From Candidatus Krumholzibacteriia bacterium (GTDB lineage Bacteria; Krumholzibacteriota; Krumholzibacteriia; LZORAL124-64-63), in NCBI GenBank assembly GCA_030632925.1, contig DAOVTU010000049.1, positions 1 through 10,650 on the forward strand: 10,650 bases of DNA. Direction: 5' to 3'. Position numbers and translations under genes: made by a program. This document shows positions 1 through 6,533 of the stretch, piece by piece. Position 1 is the first letter of the stretch. Every line of letters begins with the position of its first letter. The notes beneath the pieces are model-generated. The model was given only the letters and a program-made list of their open reading frames with translations. It did no database searches and was not told where the DNA came from.

Positions 1-1005
1 GGCTCCCAATTGGGCCGCCCACATCCACATGCCCATGGCGGGCAAGCCCAGCCAGGCCAGTCCTAAAAAGTCGCTCAAGGCAAACAAGGTCGTGCCCGCA
101 GTGACCAGCAGCAGTGTAAAGACTGCGCCCCGCGGCGAAAATCCCAAGCGCAGCAGACGATGGTGCAGGTGGTAGTCGTCGGCCAGGAAGATCGAGGTGC
201 GGCGGCGGTACCGGCGCAGAATCGTAGTGCCCGTATCCCAGATCGGTACGACCATCGGCGCCACCATCACGGGCAGCGAAATGGGCGACTGGCGGTTCAG
301 ATTCACCAGCAGGATGGCCAGTGCCAGGCCCATCCACATGCTGCCCGAATCCCCCAGGAAGATTTTGCGCTTGCTGATATTCCAGTAGAAGAACGCCACG
401 GTGGCGCCACAGAGGGTTGCCGCAAACAGGGTCGAGAACATCTCGTTGAGGGCGACCGAAATCACCACCAGGGCAATGCACCCCAGGATACTGATGCCAC
501 TGGCCAGGCCGTCCAGCCCGTCGATCAGGTTCATCGAATTGATAAAGCCCAAATACCAGAACAGGGTGAAGGGCCAGGCCCAGCCCCCCAATTCAAAAGT
601 GCCGAACAGAGGCAAAGTGATCGTATCGAGACGTTGCCCCAACAGCATCAAGGCCACAATGACCACCAATTGGCCATAGAGCTTTTTCTCGGCGTGGATG
701 CCGAAACGGTCATCGCCCACGCCCAAAGCCAGGATGGCCAAGCCGGCGCCAATGAGGATACCGAGCCAGGACCAAGGCAGGGGAATGTCCAGGATGACAT
801 TTTCCAGGAAAAACAATGCGCAGAAGAAACTGATGAAGATGGCCATGCCACCGGTGCGCGGAACTGGCTCCCTATGAGTACGACGATAGCCGGGATGGTC
901 TACGATTTCGGTCAGGAAACCCAGATTGCGAAAATGGGGTTGCACCAGCCACGACATGAGGAATGCCGCCGCAAAACCTAAAACTGCCACTATCGCCAGG
1001 TCCAC
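1..1005 (-). CDS. WecA/TagO-like polyprenyl-phosphate sugar-1-phosphate transferase (C-terminus cut by window edge)
   Basis: This integral membrane enzyme of the MraY/WecA/TagO family transfers a sugar-1-phosphate (typically GlcNAc-1-P) from a UDP-sugar to undecaprenyl phosphate, the first step of many lipid-linked surface glycans. I translated 335 codons by hand and the frame is still open at base 1. Family motifs appear in order: GVGDDRFG near residues 96-102, NSMNLIDGLDGLASG at 156-170 (the Asp-rich cytoplasmic loop), FLGDSGS at 216-222, and HLHHRLLRLG at 279-288, the His-rich loop typical of WecA/TagO rather than MraY. Hydrophobic helices alternate throughout. The start is GTG at 1005, chosen because AAGGAGG lies four bases upstream and no nearby ATG has a comparable site. 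It lies 201 bases downstream of the GT4 gene, so it may be co-transcribed or have its own promoter. The sugar specificity cannot be read from the sequence. Confidence 0.92.
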   Translation of the reverse strand, partial: MDLAIVAVLGFAAAFLMSWLVQPHFRNLGFLTEIVDHPGYRRTHREPVPRTGGMAIFISFFCALFFLENVILDIPLPWSWLGILIGAGLAILALGVGDDRFGIHAEKKLYGQLVVIVALMLLGQRLDTITLPLFGTFELGGWAWPFTLFWYLGFINSMNLIDGLDGLASGISILGCIALVVISVALNEMFSTLFAATLCGATVAFFYWNISKRKIFLGDSGSMWMGLALAILLVNLNRQSPISLPVMVAPMVVPIWDTGTTILRRYRRRTSIFLADDYHLHHRLLRLGFSPRGAVFTLLLVTAGTTLFALSDFLGLAWLGLPAMGMWMWAAQLGA

Positions 1006-1056
1006 AATTCCTCCTTGAATCGGGCCACAAAACCGAAACAGTTCTGGCAACCGCCC

Positions 1057-1070
1057 CCCTCTACAGAGGG
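1057..1070. other. 14-bp near-perfect palindrome upstream of the WecA-like gene
   Basis: CCCTCT-AC-AGAGGG is a 6-bp inverted repeat with a 2-base centre, in the 201-base gap between the GT4 gene and the WecA-like gene and about 50 bases before the GTG start. No T-run follows it on the minus strand, so it does not look like an intrinsic terminator. It could be a protein-binding operator or chance. The surrounding DNA is more AT-rich than the genes (for example TATTAT near 1118 on the minus strand), but I could not find a convincing -35/-10 pair. Confidence 0.3.
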
Positions 1071-1206
1071 ATTCAGTACCTTGTATTTGGTCAGGTTACG
1101 ATCCGGTAAAATGCTCAATAATACCAACCTTAAGCACCTCTGCCCGCAACCCGCAACAGAAGTTACGCCATTAAATCAAGCCGGGCAATCATTATTTGCG
1201 GTCTCA

Positions 1207-2367
1207 TTAGCCCGTCCCGGGGCCGGTCAAATGACGATATACGGGCAGGGTGGCCTCCACCGTCTGGCCCCAGTTCCACTGCTGACTGCGCAGGGGCCCC
1301 TGTTGGGCGAGAGATTTCCTGAGATCCGTATCGGTGTGCAAACGATGCAAAGTCCGCGCCATCTGGTCCTGGTCCAGCGGATCGACCAGCAGGGCCACGT
1401 TCCCGGCCACCTCGGCCATGGCGCCCCGGTTGGCCGTCATGACCGGCAATCCCACCGACATGGCCTCCAGAACAGGGAATCCAAAGCCCTCGTACAGCGA
1501 GGGAAACACCAAAGCGAGTGCCTGCTGGTATAAACGGGCCAATTCCGCAGCCGGCGCGTAATCTCGCCATTCCAGATGATCCGGATAGGGGAAGGCGTCC
1601 AGAACCCGGCGCAGTCCTTTCATCTTCCAGCCACAGGCGCCCACCAGCAGCAGGCGCGGCCACTGCTCAGGGGCCATTTCCTGCTCTTTCAGGCCGCTCA
1701 GAAAACGTTCATAGGCGCCCAAAAGATTGGGCAGGTTCTTGCGCGGCTCCAAGGTTCCGACAAAGAGGAAAAACGGTGCCTGTTGATCTGCAATCGGTTG
1801 CGGCTCACGCGCGACCTCCCGGGCTAACCAGGTGGGAGTGCCAAAAGCGGTGACCTGAACCCGTCCAGCCACTCCCGGCAGACAGCGCCTCACATCGCGG
1901 GCCGTCGCTTCACTGTTGGTCAGGATGCCGGCCGCCGCCTTCAACGAACGCGCCACCATAAGTCGGTAATAGGCCCGGCGCGGCTGTTCGATGGTCTCGG
2001 GATGCAAGCGCCACACCATGTCATGCACCGTGGCCACCGTCGGACAGGGGCTGCGCAAAGGGGTGATGAACTGCATGCTGTGCAGCAGATCGGCCTCCAG
2101 TCTCTCCAACAGGCGCGGCAGCCCCCACTGGGTAAAAATCGCCTTGCGCCACACACTGCCTTCGGCTTCGGGGCATGGACAAACATCCCAGTGTTCCTGG
2201 CCGCCCAAAAAATCAAAGGCTTCCGGATAGCTGGCCAGCACCGTGAAACGCAGACCGTGATCGGCAGCGCTCATGGCCCCCAGGTATTCGAGAATGGCCT
2301 GAGCCACACCCGCCGGTTTGGCGGTGACTTGCAGGGCATCCAGGACGATGTGTGGGCGGACGGTCAT
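1207..2367 (-). CDS. GT4-family glycosyltransferase
   Basis: A 386-residue cytoplasmic or membrane-associated GT-B fold glycosyltransferase of family GT4, which adds a sugar from a nucleotide donor to a growing (probably lipid-linked) glycan. The N-terminal acceptor-binding half holds TVHDMVW at 113-119 and TNSEAT at 150-155. The C-terminal donor half begins at about 198 with FVGTLEPRKN (202-211). It carries the GT4 EX7E signature, E293 to E301, in PSLYEGFGFPVLEAMSVGLPV, followed by the usual GNVALLVDP stretch. The closest look is to mannosyltransferases of O-antigen clusters, but donor and linkage are not readable. The ATG overlaps the stop of the preceding ligase-like gene in an ATGA junction, indicating translational coupling; GGAG lies just upstream. 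Length and domain layout are normal and nothing suggests damage. Confidence 0.93.
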   Translation of the reverse strand: MTVRPHIVLDALQVTAKPAGVAQAILEYLGAMSAADHGLRFTVLASYPEAFDFLGGQEHWDVCPCPEAEGSVWRKAIFTQWGLPRLLERLEADLLHSMQFITPLRSPCPTVATVHDMVWRLHPETIEQPRRAYYRLMVARSLKAAAGILTNSEATARDVRRCLPGVAGRVQVTAFGTPTWLAREVAREPQPIADQQAPFFLFVGTLEPRKNLPNLLGAYERFLSGLKEQEMAPEQWPRLLLVGACGWKMKGLRRVLDAFPYPDHLEWRDYAPAAELARLYQQALALVFPSLYEGFGFPVLEAMSVGLPVMTANRGAMAEVAGNVALLVDPLDQDQMARTLHRLHTDTDLRKSLAQQGPLRSQQWNWGQTVEATLPVYRHLTGPGTG

Positions 2368-3773
2368 GCTTGCTCCGGGGTTGCTGTGGTCACTTGCTGA
2401 TCACCATCACCGCGCGTAAACAGGCTCCCGAGCAACAGCCCCACTCCCAGCCAGATGTGCGGCAAATTGTATTGCGAGAAGGTCAACAACTGCAGCCAGA
2501 CTCCGCCGACAGCAACGGCCAGAATCAACAATTCCCAGGCCTTGTCAGCTGGGCCGGACGTTAAACTTTGCCACACCTGGCGATTCAACCGAAAGGCCGC
2601 CCACAGGAAGGCGCCAAACCCCAGCACGCCGGTTTCGCACAAAATGGCGAGAGGAAAATTGTTCACCACGGGCCAACTGAACATGCTTTGCAAGCCCATG
2701 GGATCGACCAGCATCGGAAAATGGAATCCGAATTGCCCCCAGCCGATTCCCGTAATCGGGCTGAGCAGAAAAGCGCGCAAAGCTGCCTGCATGCTGTACA
2801 GCCGCGTCAGGTTTGACCAATCCACGGTGCTGAAGGATTGTTGCAACCGCTGCCAGGGAAGCCAGACTTCCGAGCGACCCGCCAGCACTCCCACCACAAA
2901 TACAAGCAAGCCCAACCCCACGCCCACCAGGGCAACCCTCAGCAGTCCTCGCCATGGCAAGCTGATCCGGGTCCGGCCTGCGATCAGCAGGAACAGCAAT
3001 CCCGCACCCGCACCCGCCAACCAGGCCCCGCGCGACCAGGTCAGAATGAGCACCGCCAGCAATACGCCGCCAGCCAGGTTCCGTTGCCAGCGCCCCCATT
3101 GGGTCAACCAAACCAGAGGCACCGCCAATAGCAGATAATTGCCGAGATAAAGCGGCTCACAAGCCGTGCCCCGCAAACGCGGCATGTCACGCAACACATT
3201 GCCCAGATAGAGCTGTTCGGATCCGGCCAGGATGGCTGGGTTGGAGGTGAATATTTTCTCGAGGCCAGTCATGGCCGCCAGGGGTTCGTAGAAATGGACG
3301 CCTTGGAACAGGCTGTACACCGCCTGGAAAACTGCGCCCAGAACCAAGGGGCCGGCCATCTGGCTCAGGGTTCGACCGCGGGACATGAAGTAAATAGGCA
3401 CCAATACAAAGGCGAGCATGATATCCAGTTGTACAAACTGCTTGAGGAACCGCAACAGGACAACGCCCAAGGGTTCACCCGCTGGTGCAATCCACAGCCC
3501 GGCCAGCGACACCACCAGCGCCACGGCAGCCGGTGCGATGTTGGGCAACCAACTTCTGATATGAAAGCGCAGGAAGGCCCACAACTCCGGCCCAAGCAAC
3601 AGAACAACCAGCGCCAGCAAGAGCCAGGCAGGTTGCAATCCGGCCCCGAAGTCGCGGCCTGTAATGACGGTCAAGACCCCCAGTCCAATCCAGGGCAGGG
3701 TGAACAGCGTGCCTTGAAAAAGCCGCCAGGCCCATTGTTGCCGCCACCCGAGAGGTTGTGCCTCGCCGTTCAA
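2364..3773 (-). CDS. O-antigen ligase/polymerase-like (Wzy_C/WaaL superfamily) membrane protein
   Basis: A 469-residue polytopic inner-membrane protein, probably with 10-12 helices. Proteins of this superfamily either polymerise repeat units (Wzy) or transfer lipid-linked glycan to an acceptor such as lipid A core (WaaL), on the periplasmic face. Family-like features are RLRGTACEPLYLGNYL at 199-214, LTWSRGAWLAG at 244-254 (an Arg-containing periplasmic-loop edge), SPITGIGWGQFGF at 338-350, and NFPLAILCETGVLGFGAFL at 372-390. The extramembrane stretch at about 300-375 fits the large periplasmic loop. The start is TTG at 3773, read as part of a TTGA overlap with the stop of the preceding gene. 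No strong Shine-Dalgarno is visible, so initiation probably relies on coupling. Sequence alone does not separate ligase from polymerase. Its neighbours, a GT4 enzyme and a WecA-like initiator, support a surface-glycan role. Confidence 0.85.
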   Translation of the reverse strand: MNGEAQPLGWRQQWAWRLFQGTLFTLPWIGLGVLTVITGRDFGAGLQPAWLLLALVVLLLGPELWAFLRFHIRSWLPNIAPAAVALVVSLAGLWIAPAGEPLGVVLLRFLKQFVQLDIMLAFVLVPIYFMSRGRTLSQMAGPLVLGAVFQAVYSLFQGVHFYEPLAAMTGLEKIFTSNPAILAGSEQLYLGNVLRDMPRLRGTACEPLYLGNYLLLAVPLVWLTQWGRWQRNLAGGVLLAVLILTWSRGAWLAGAGAGLLFLLIAGRTRISLPWRGLLRVALVGVGLGLLVFVVGVLAGRSEVWLPWQRLQQSFSTVDWSNLTRLYSMQAALRAFLLSPITGIGWGQFGFHFPMLVDPMGLQSMFSWPVVNNFPLAILCETGVLGFGAFLWAAFRLNRQVWQSLTSGPADKAWELLILAVAVGGVWLQLLTFSQYNLPHIWLGVGLLLGSLFTRGDGDQQVTTATPEQA

Positions 3774-4324
3774 GATTTTTTTAACCGTTTGCTGGCCCGG
3801 CGCATCAAGACAATGACCAGGACGACCAGTCCCGCCAGGAAGATGTAGTTGGCCTGGGTATTGTCCTGCTTGTTGGATTTGCCCCCCGGCCGACGGTAAC
3901 GGATCTGGTCGCCACGCACCTCCAGTTCACCGGCCGATATGTGCAACTCCAACACTCCGTCGGCCAACAACACCGGTTCCGAAATCTTGTAGATGCCGTC
4001 GTCGAAAACCAAACGACCGCTGCCGCCAACGCCCGACAGCTCGGCCAGGCACGGCACACCGGCATCCTGCAGGCCGAAGTCATCAAGCTGGACCGACTGC
4101 GGCAGGCTCAAAGTGCCTTCCGCCCAGACCAGTGAGTGGCGGCCCGGCGCCGGCCCATCCTGCCAAGTAAAAACAGCGGTGGAATCGCGCACGCCCTCGA
4201 TCACCAGGTAGCCTTGTTGCCCCAAAGTGGTGCGTCCATCTTGTGCCCAGGCCAGTTGGACGAGGAACAGCGTAAAGGCCAGCAAAACAACCGCAACCAT
4301 TGGGGATTTGCGCACAGGGAACAT
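3770..4324 (-). CDS. Unrecognised exported protein with C-terminal membrane anchor
   Basis: A 184-residue protein I do not recognise. The N-terminus is a clear Sec signal peptide: basic MFPVRK, a hydrophobic core at about 9-24, then a plausible cleavage after AWA (residue 27). A beta-rich-looking domain follows at about 30-145, containing one cysteine (C92). A hydrophilic spacer (about 146-158) leads to a single hydrophobic helix at about 160-174 and a basic tail, RRASKRLKKS. The expected topology has the domain outside the cytoplasm and the tail inside. The layout resembles C-terminally sorted proteins, but I see no PEP, LPXTG or Gly-Gly sorting motif. The ATG has GGAGG four bases upstream, within a potential hairpin. 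Its stop overlaps the TTG start of the ligase-like gene, so the two are translated together. It could be an accessory or regulatory subunit for glycan polymerisation, but that is inference from position only. Confidence 0.85.
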   Translation of the reverse strand: MFPVRKSPMVAVVLLAFTLFLVQLAWAQDGRTTLGQQGYLVIEGVRDSTAVFTWQDGPAPGRHSLVWAEGTLSLPQSVQLDDFGLQDAGVPCLAELSGVGGSGRLVFDDGIYKISEPVLLADGVLELHISAGELEVRGDQIRYRRPGGKSNKQDNTQANYIFLAGLVVLVIVLMRRASKRLKKS

Positions 4325-4328
4325 GATT

Positions 4329-4347
4329 CCTCCGGCAAGGGCCGAGG
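4329..4347 (-). promoter_or_regulatory. Possible Shine-Dalgarno-sequestering hairpin before the 184-residue exported protein gene
   Basis: On the minus strand CCTCGGC-CCTT-GCCGGAGG can fold into a seven-pair stem with one bulged G and a CCTT loop. The 3' arm contains the GGAGG ribosome binding site for the gene starting at 4324, so folding would hide the site. The start is 69 bases after the previous stop, so readthrough ribosomes would not routinely open the stem. Short GC-rich hairpins are common by chance in this base composition. Confidence 0.3.
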
Positions 4348-4393
4348 CAAGAGTAAAAGAAGTGATGCCACTTGAAGGTTAAACTAAGCGGTG

Positions 4394-5218
4394 TCAGGAG
4401 TTCGGGTCTACCGAAATATCACGTGAAAGTCGGGCCGCGATTTTTTGGAAGATGGCTCCGGGGGAAACTGCGGGGTCGGCGGAGGCACTCGCCAGGGTCG
4501 TTATTGTCACGGGACAGGCGCCGGCCACAGCCCGGGTCAGGCTGCGGCATCGGTCCAGCAGTTCGGCCGACGGTGCGATGGCTTTTTCGGTATCAGTGCC
4601 AGGTCGGCCCCCGCTTTTGGCCCAGGAATCCGCAAAAATGATGATTTCCAAGTTTTCCGGGGCCAGCAAACCGATCAGGCGGCCCAGTCGAAAAGCCGGC
4701 CCCCACTGCCCCATCTCCCGCTCCAGCAGGCAAGCGACCAAACCGTGCCTGCCCGGATTCGATGTCTCAGTCGCCCATCCGGTTGGAATTTCACCCCGCG
4801 TGCCAGCCAGGACTTCGAGGCTGGTCAACTTCTCGTCCGGCAGGGCAGGCAAGTGGGTCCACCTCACGGTGGTGCCGGTTTTGACATAGTCGGATTTTAC
4901 GGCCGCTGCTATTTCTTCGGTCAGGAAGGATTCCGCCGACCAGGGAATATTTATATCCTCCACCAGCTGCACCGCCAGGGCCGGATTTTCCGCCTCCAGC
5001 TGCCGAGTGCCGACGATCAAGCCGGCACAGGCGTTGGCAGAAATTCGGGTGTCGTTAAAACACGTGACGACAACATCGCGATCGGAGGTGGCGCCAGACA
5101 GTGGTTCGCCCTGCTCATTTTCGGCAAAAAAGAGATGGGCGATGGCAGAGATGTGGTGTGGCTGCCGCTCGCTTCCCGGCGAGCCCTGCCCTGCTCCATT
5201 TCGTAATGGTTCCGACAT
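4394..5218 (-). CDS. Unrecognised cytoplasmic protein encoded next to the ParA-CBM48 gene
   Basis: A 274-residue soluble protein that I cannot assign. There is no signal peptide or membrane segment. An N-terminal polar stretch (about 1-20) leads to HHISAIAHLFF at 21-31, an alternating alpha/beta-looking region at about 45-90 (DVVVTCFND, VQLVEDINIPW), a middle region with HGLVACLLEREMGQW, a short strand-like ENLEIIIFADSW, and a C-terminal helical part ending ARLSRDISVDPNS. The ATG at 5218 is chosen because AGGAAG precedes it; the frame is open further upstream, but an earlier start would run into the ParA gene. It begins 47 bases after the ParA stop, so the pair is very probably co-transcribed. 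The strand-rich core loosely recalls a nucleotide-binding alpha/beta fold, but no Walker A motif is present. A partner or adaptor of the ATPase is the natural guess, from position alone. Confidence 0.82.
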   Translation of the reverse strand: MSEPLRNGAGQGSPGSERQPHHISAIAHLFFAENEQGEPLSGATSDRDVVVTCFNDTRISANACAGLIVGTRQLEAENPALAVQLVEDINIPWSAESFLTEEIAAAVKSDYVKTGTTVRWTHLPALPDEKLTSLEVLAGTRGEIPTGWATETSNPGRHGLVACLLEREMGQWGPAFRLGRLIGLLAPENLEIIIFADSWAKSGGRPGTDTEKAIAPSAELLDRCRSLTRAVAGACPVTITTLASASADPAVSPGAIFQKIAARLSRDISVDPNS

Positions 5219-5265
5219 GCCGTCTGCTTCCTGGCTGCAGTCCTCCGGTACTCGTGTCTGCTGTC

Positions 5266-6339
5266 TCAGCTGACGACCACCCGGCTGTTGGCGCCGCCAA
5301 ACTCGTTGGCGACCGTCTCGGTGTTGTGCGGATCGGGCAACCATGCGCCGTCAACGATGAAGCGGTATTCGTATTGCCCATTTTCCAGGGCCATGTGGCA
5401 TTCCCAGGTGCCGTCTTCACGGCGGTTCAAGGGCAACCCCTTGGCCGACCAGTCACAGAACGATCCGGTGATGCGCACCGTCTTGGCCCGCGGGAAATCG
5501 GCTTCGAAACATACGCCGGCCTTGGTCACCTGGGGACCATGCAGCAGGGCGGACCAATGATCGAGGGCTTCGACTTTGACGGCCACTTCCTGCTCGGCTA
5601 TCTCACGGGCCAGGGAGCGAAAGTCGTGGGCGCCACGGGATTCGGGGTCGTAGTGGATCACCGGCACGCCGGAACCCGCCGCTTCCTTGAAGCGCACCGT
5701 GTGGTGGATGATCGTATCGAGCAACTCGGCTTCGTACAGCTCGTCCAGTTCCTCCATGACCTTGCGCACAAAAAGCGGGCGGGTGTCGAAGTCCGACATC
5801 AGAACGTGCGGCACCAAATCGTGTCCCTTCTTCTCGCGCAGCATGGACAGGGTTTCGCGCATTTTGCGAACGGCCTGCAAGCTGTAGTAGCTCGGGTCCA
5901 CCGGAATCAACACTTCGCCTGAGGCCAACAAGGCATTGAAAGTGAGCAGGCTCACGCTCGGTGGACAGTCGATCAGCACATAATCGTAGGGCATGGCGCT
6001 GCGGCGCAGATTCGTGCGCAGTCGCAGCTCTTTTTTGGCCTCGCGCGCCAGGGTCATTTCCACGGCACTCAGCTCAATCCCGGCGGGCACCAGATGGAAA
6101 CCCGGGGAAACCTCCAGGAACGCATCCTCCACCAAAATGTCTGAAGTGAGATAGAGATCATAGGTGCTGAGCGTGAAGTCACGTTCGCGGAACCCGAAGG
6201 CAAGAGTCGAGTGCCCCTGCGGATCATTGTCGATGAGCAGAACTTTTTTATCCAGTTGGGCCAGCGCAGCCGCCAGATTGGTGGCGGTCGTGGTTTTGCC
6301 GCAACCACCCTTCTGATTGGCCAAGGCGACGACTCTCAT
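5266..6339 (-). CDS. ParA/MinD-family ATPase fused to a C-terminal AMPK-type glycogen-binding (CBM48) domain
   Basis: A 357-residue cytoplasmic protein with two domains. Residues 1-250 form a ParA/MinD/Soj-type ATPase: deviant Walker A NQKGGCGKTT at 8-17 (signature K10, catalytic K15), LLIDNDPQGHST at 34-45, and Walker B VLIDCPPS at 121-128. There is no N-terminal DNA-binding helix-turn-helix and no MinD-type C-terminal amphipathic helix. After a linker, residues 276-356 form an AMPK-beta-like E-set/CBM48 domain: ITGSFCDW at 290-297, YEYRFIVDGAWLPDP at 323-337, and GGANSRVVV near 348-356. By family alignment W297, R326, W333 and N351 match the glucan-contacting W, K, W and N of mammalian AMPK beta1. 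The ATG at 6339 follows AAAGGA at good spacing and begins where ParA proteins normally begin; a 36-residue in-frame extension from ATG 6447 is possible but unlikely. No parB gene is present in the window. It heads the glycan operon. Confidence 0.93.
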   Translation of the reverse strand: MRVVALANQKGGCGKTTTATNLAAALAQLDKKVLLIDNDPQGHSTLAFGFRERDFTLSTYDLYLTSDILVEDAFLEVSPGFHLVPAGIELSAVEMTLAREAKKELRLRTNLRRSAMPYDYVLIDCPPSVSLLTFNALLASGEVLIPVDPSYYSLQAVRKMRETLSMLREKKGHDLVPHVLMSDFDTRPLFVRKVMEELDELYEAELLDTIIHHTVRFKEAAGSGVPVIHYDPESRGAHDFRSLAREIAEQEVAVKVEALDHWSALLHGPQVTKAGVCFEADFPRAKTVRITGSFCDWSAKGLPLNRREDGTWECHMALENGQYEYRFIVDGAWLPDPHNTETVANEFGGANSRVVVS

Positions 6340-6384
6340 ATCGAATCCTTTCGATGATGAATCGCAAATCTCTGCCTCGAAACG

Positions 6385-6410
6385 GGCTGCGACCGAACGG
6401 TTCCGCAGCC
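6385..6410 (-). other. Hairpin in the leader of the ParA-CBM48 transcript
   Basis: GGCTGCG (6385-6391) and CGCAGCC (6404-6410) form a 7-bp GC-rich stem, and the inner ACCG/CGGT repeat (6392-6395 and 6398-6401) can extend it. The element lies between the promoter and the ATG at 6339, about 45 bases before the start codon. No T-run follows it on the minus strand, so it is not a simple terminator. It may stabilise the leader or regulate translation, or it may be neutral. Confidence 0.4.
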
Positions 6411-6465
6411 TCAATCTATGCCATAAAGGGCAGACGGTACCCTCCATCCGTCATCCTGTTTACAG

Positions 6466-6493
6466 ATCATACAAATCCAGGACAGGCTGTCAA
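6466..6493 (-). promoter_or_regulatory. Sigma70-type promoter for the ParA-CBM48/glycan operon
   Basis: Reading the minus strand, a perfect -35 TTGACA (6493-6488) is followed after 16 bases by TATGAT (6471-6466), a one-mismatch -10. Transcription should begin near 6459, giving a leader of about 120 bases before the ATG at 6339. This is the best promoter match I found in the window. It lies in the 194-base gap after the PAP2-like gene, so the ParA operon can be transcribed independently of that gene. Confidence 0.7.
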
Positions 6494-6533
6494 TCAGTAA
6501 AATTAGGGATTTCTTTATACCGCTGAGAGTGTC

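Noticed and set aside
160..981. Long plus-strand open frame of 273 codons opposite the WecA-like gene
   Set aside because: Its translation is rich in Q, H, R and P with no domain. The minus strand of the same region carries every WecA/TagO motif with a good ribosome site, so this is a shadow frame of GC-rich coding DNA.
4360..4373. AAGTG-N4-CACTT inverted repeat followed by a T-rich stretch on the minus strand, as a possible terminator after the 274-residue gene
   Set aside because: The stem is only five AT-containing pairs and the T-run is interrupted, so it is too weak to call.
5061..5066. Second CACGTG hexamer as a parS-like site
   Set aside because: Flanking bases do not match the parS palindrome (about 8 of 16).
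5219..5344. N-terminal extension of the 274-residue gene to position 5344
   Set aside because: The extra 42 residues are low-complexity and overlap the end of the ParA-CBM48 gene, where the other frame encodes the conserved end of the CBM48 domain. ATG 5218 has its own ribosome site.
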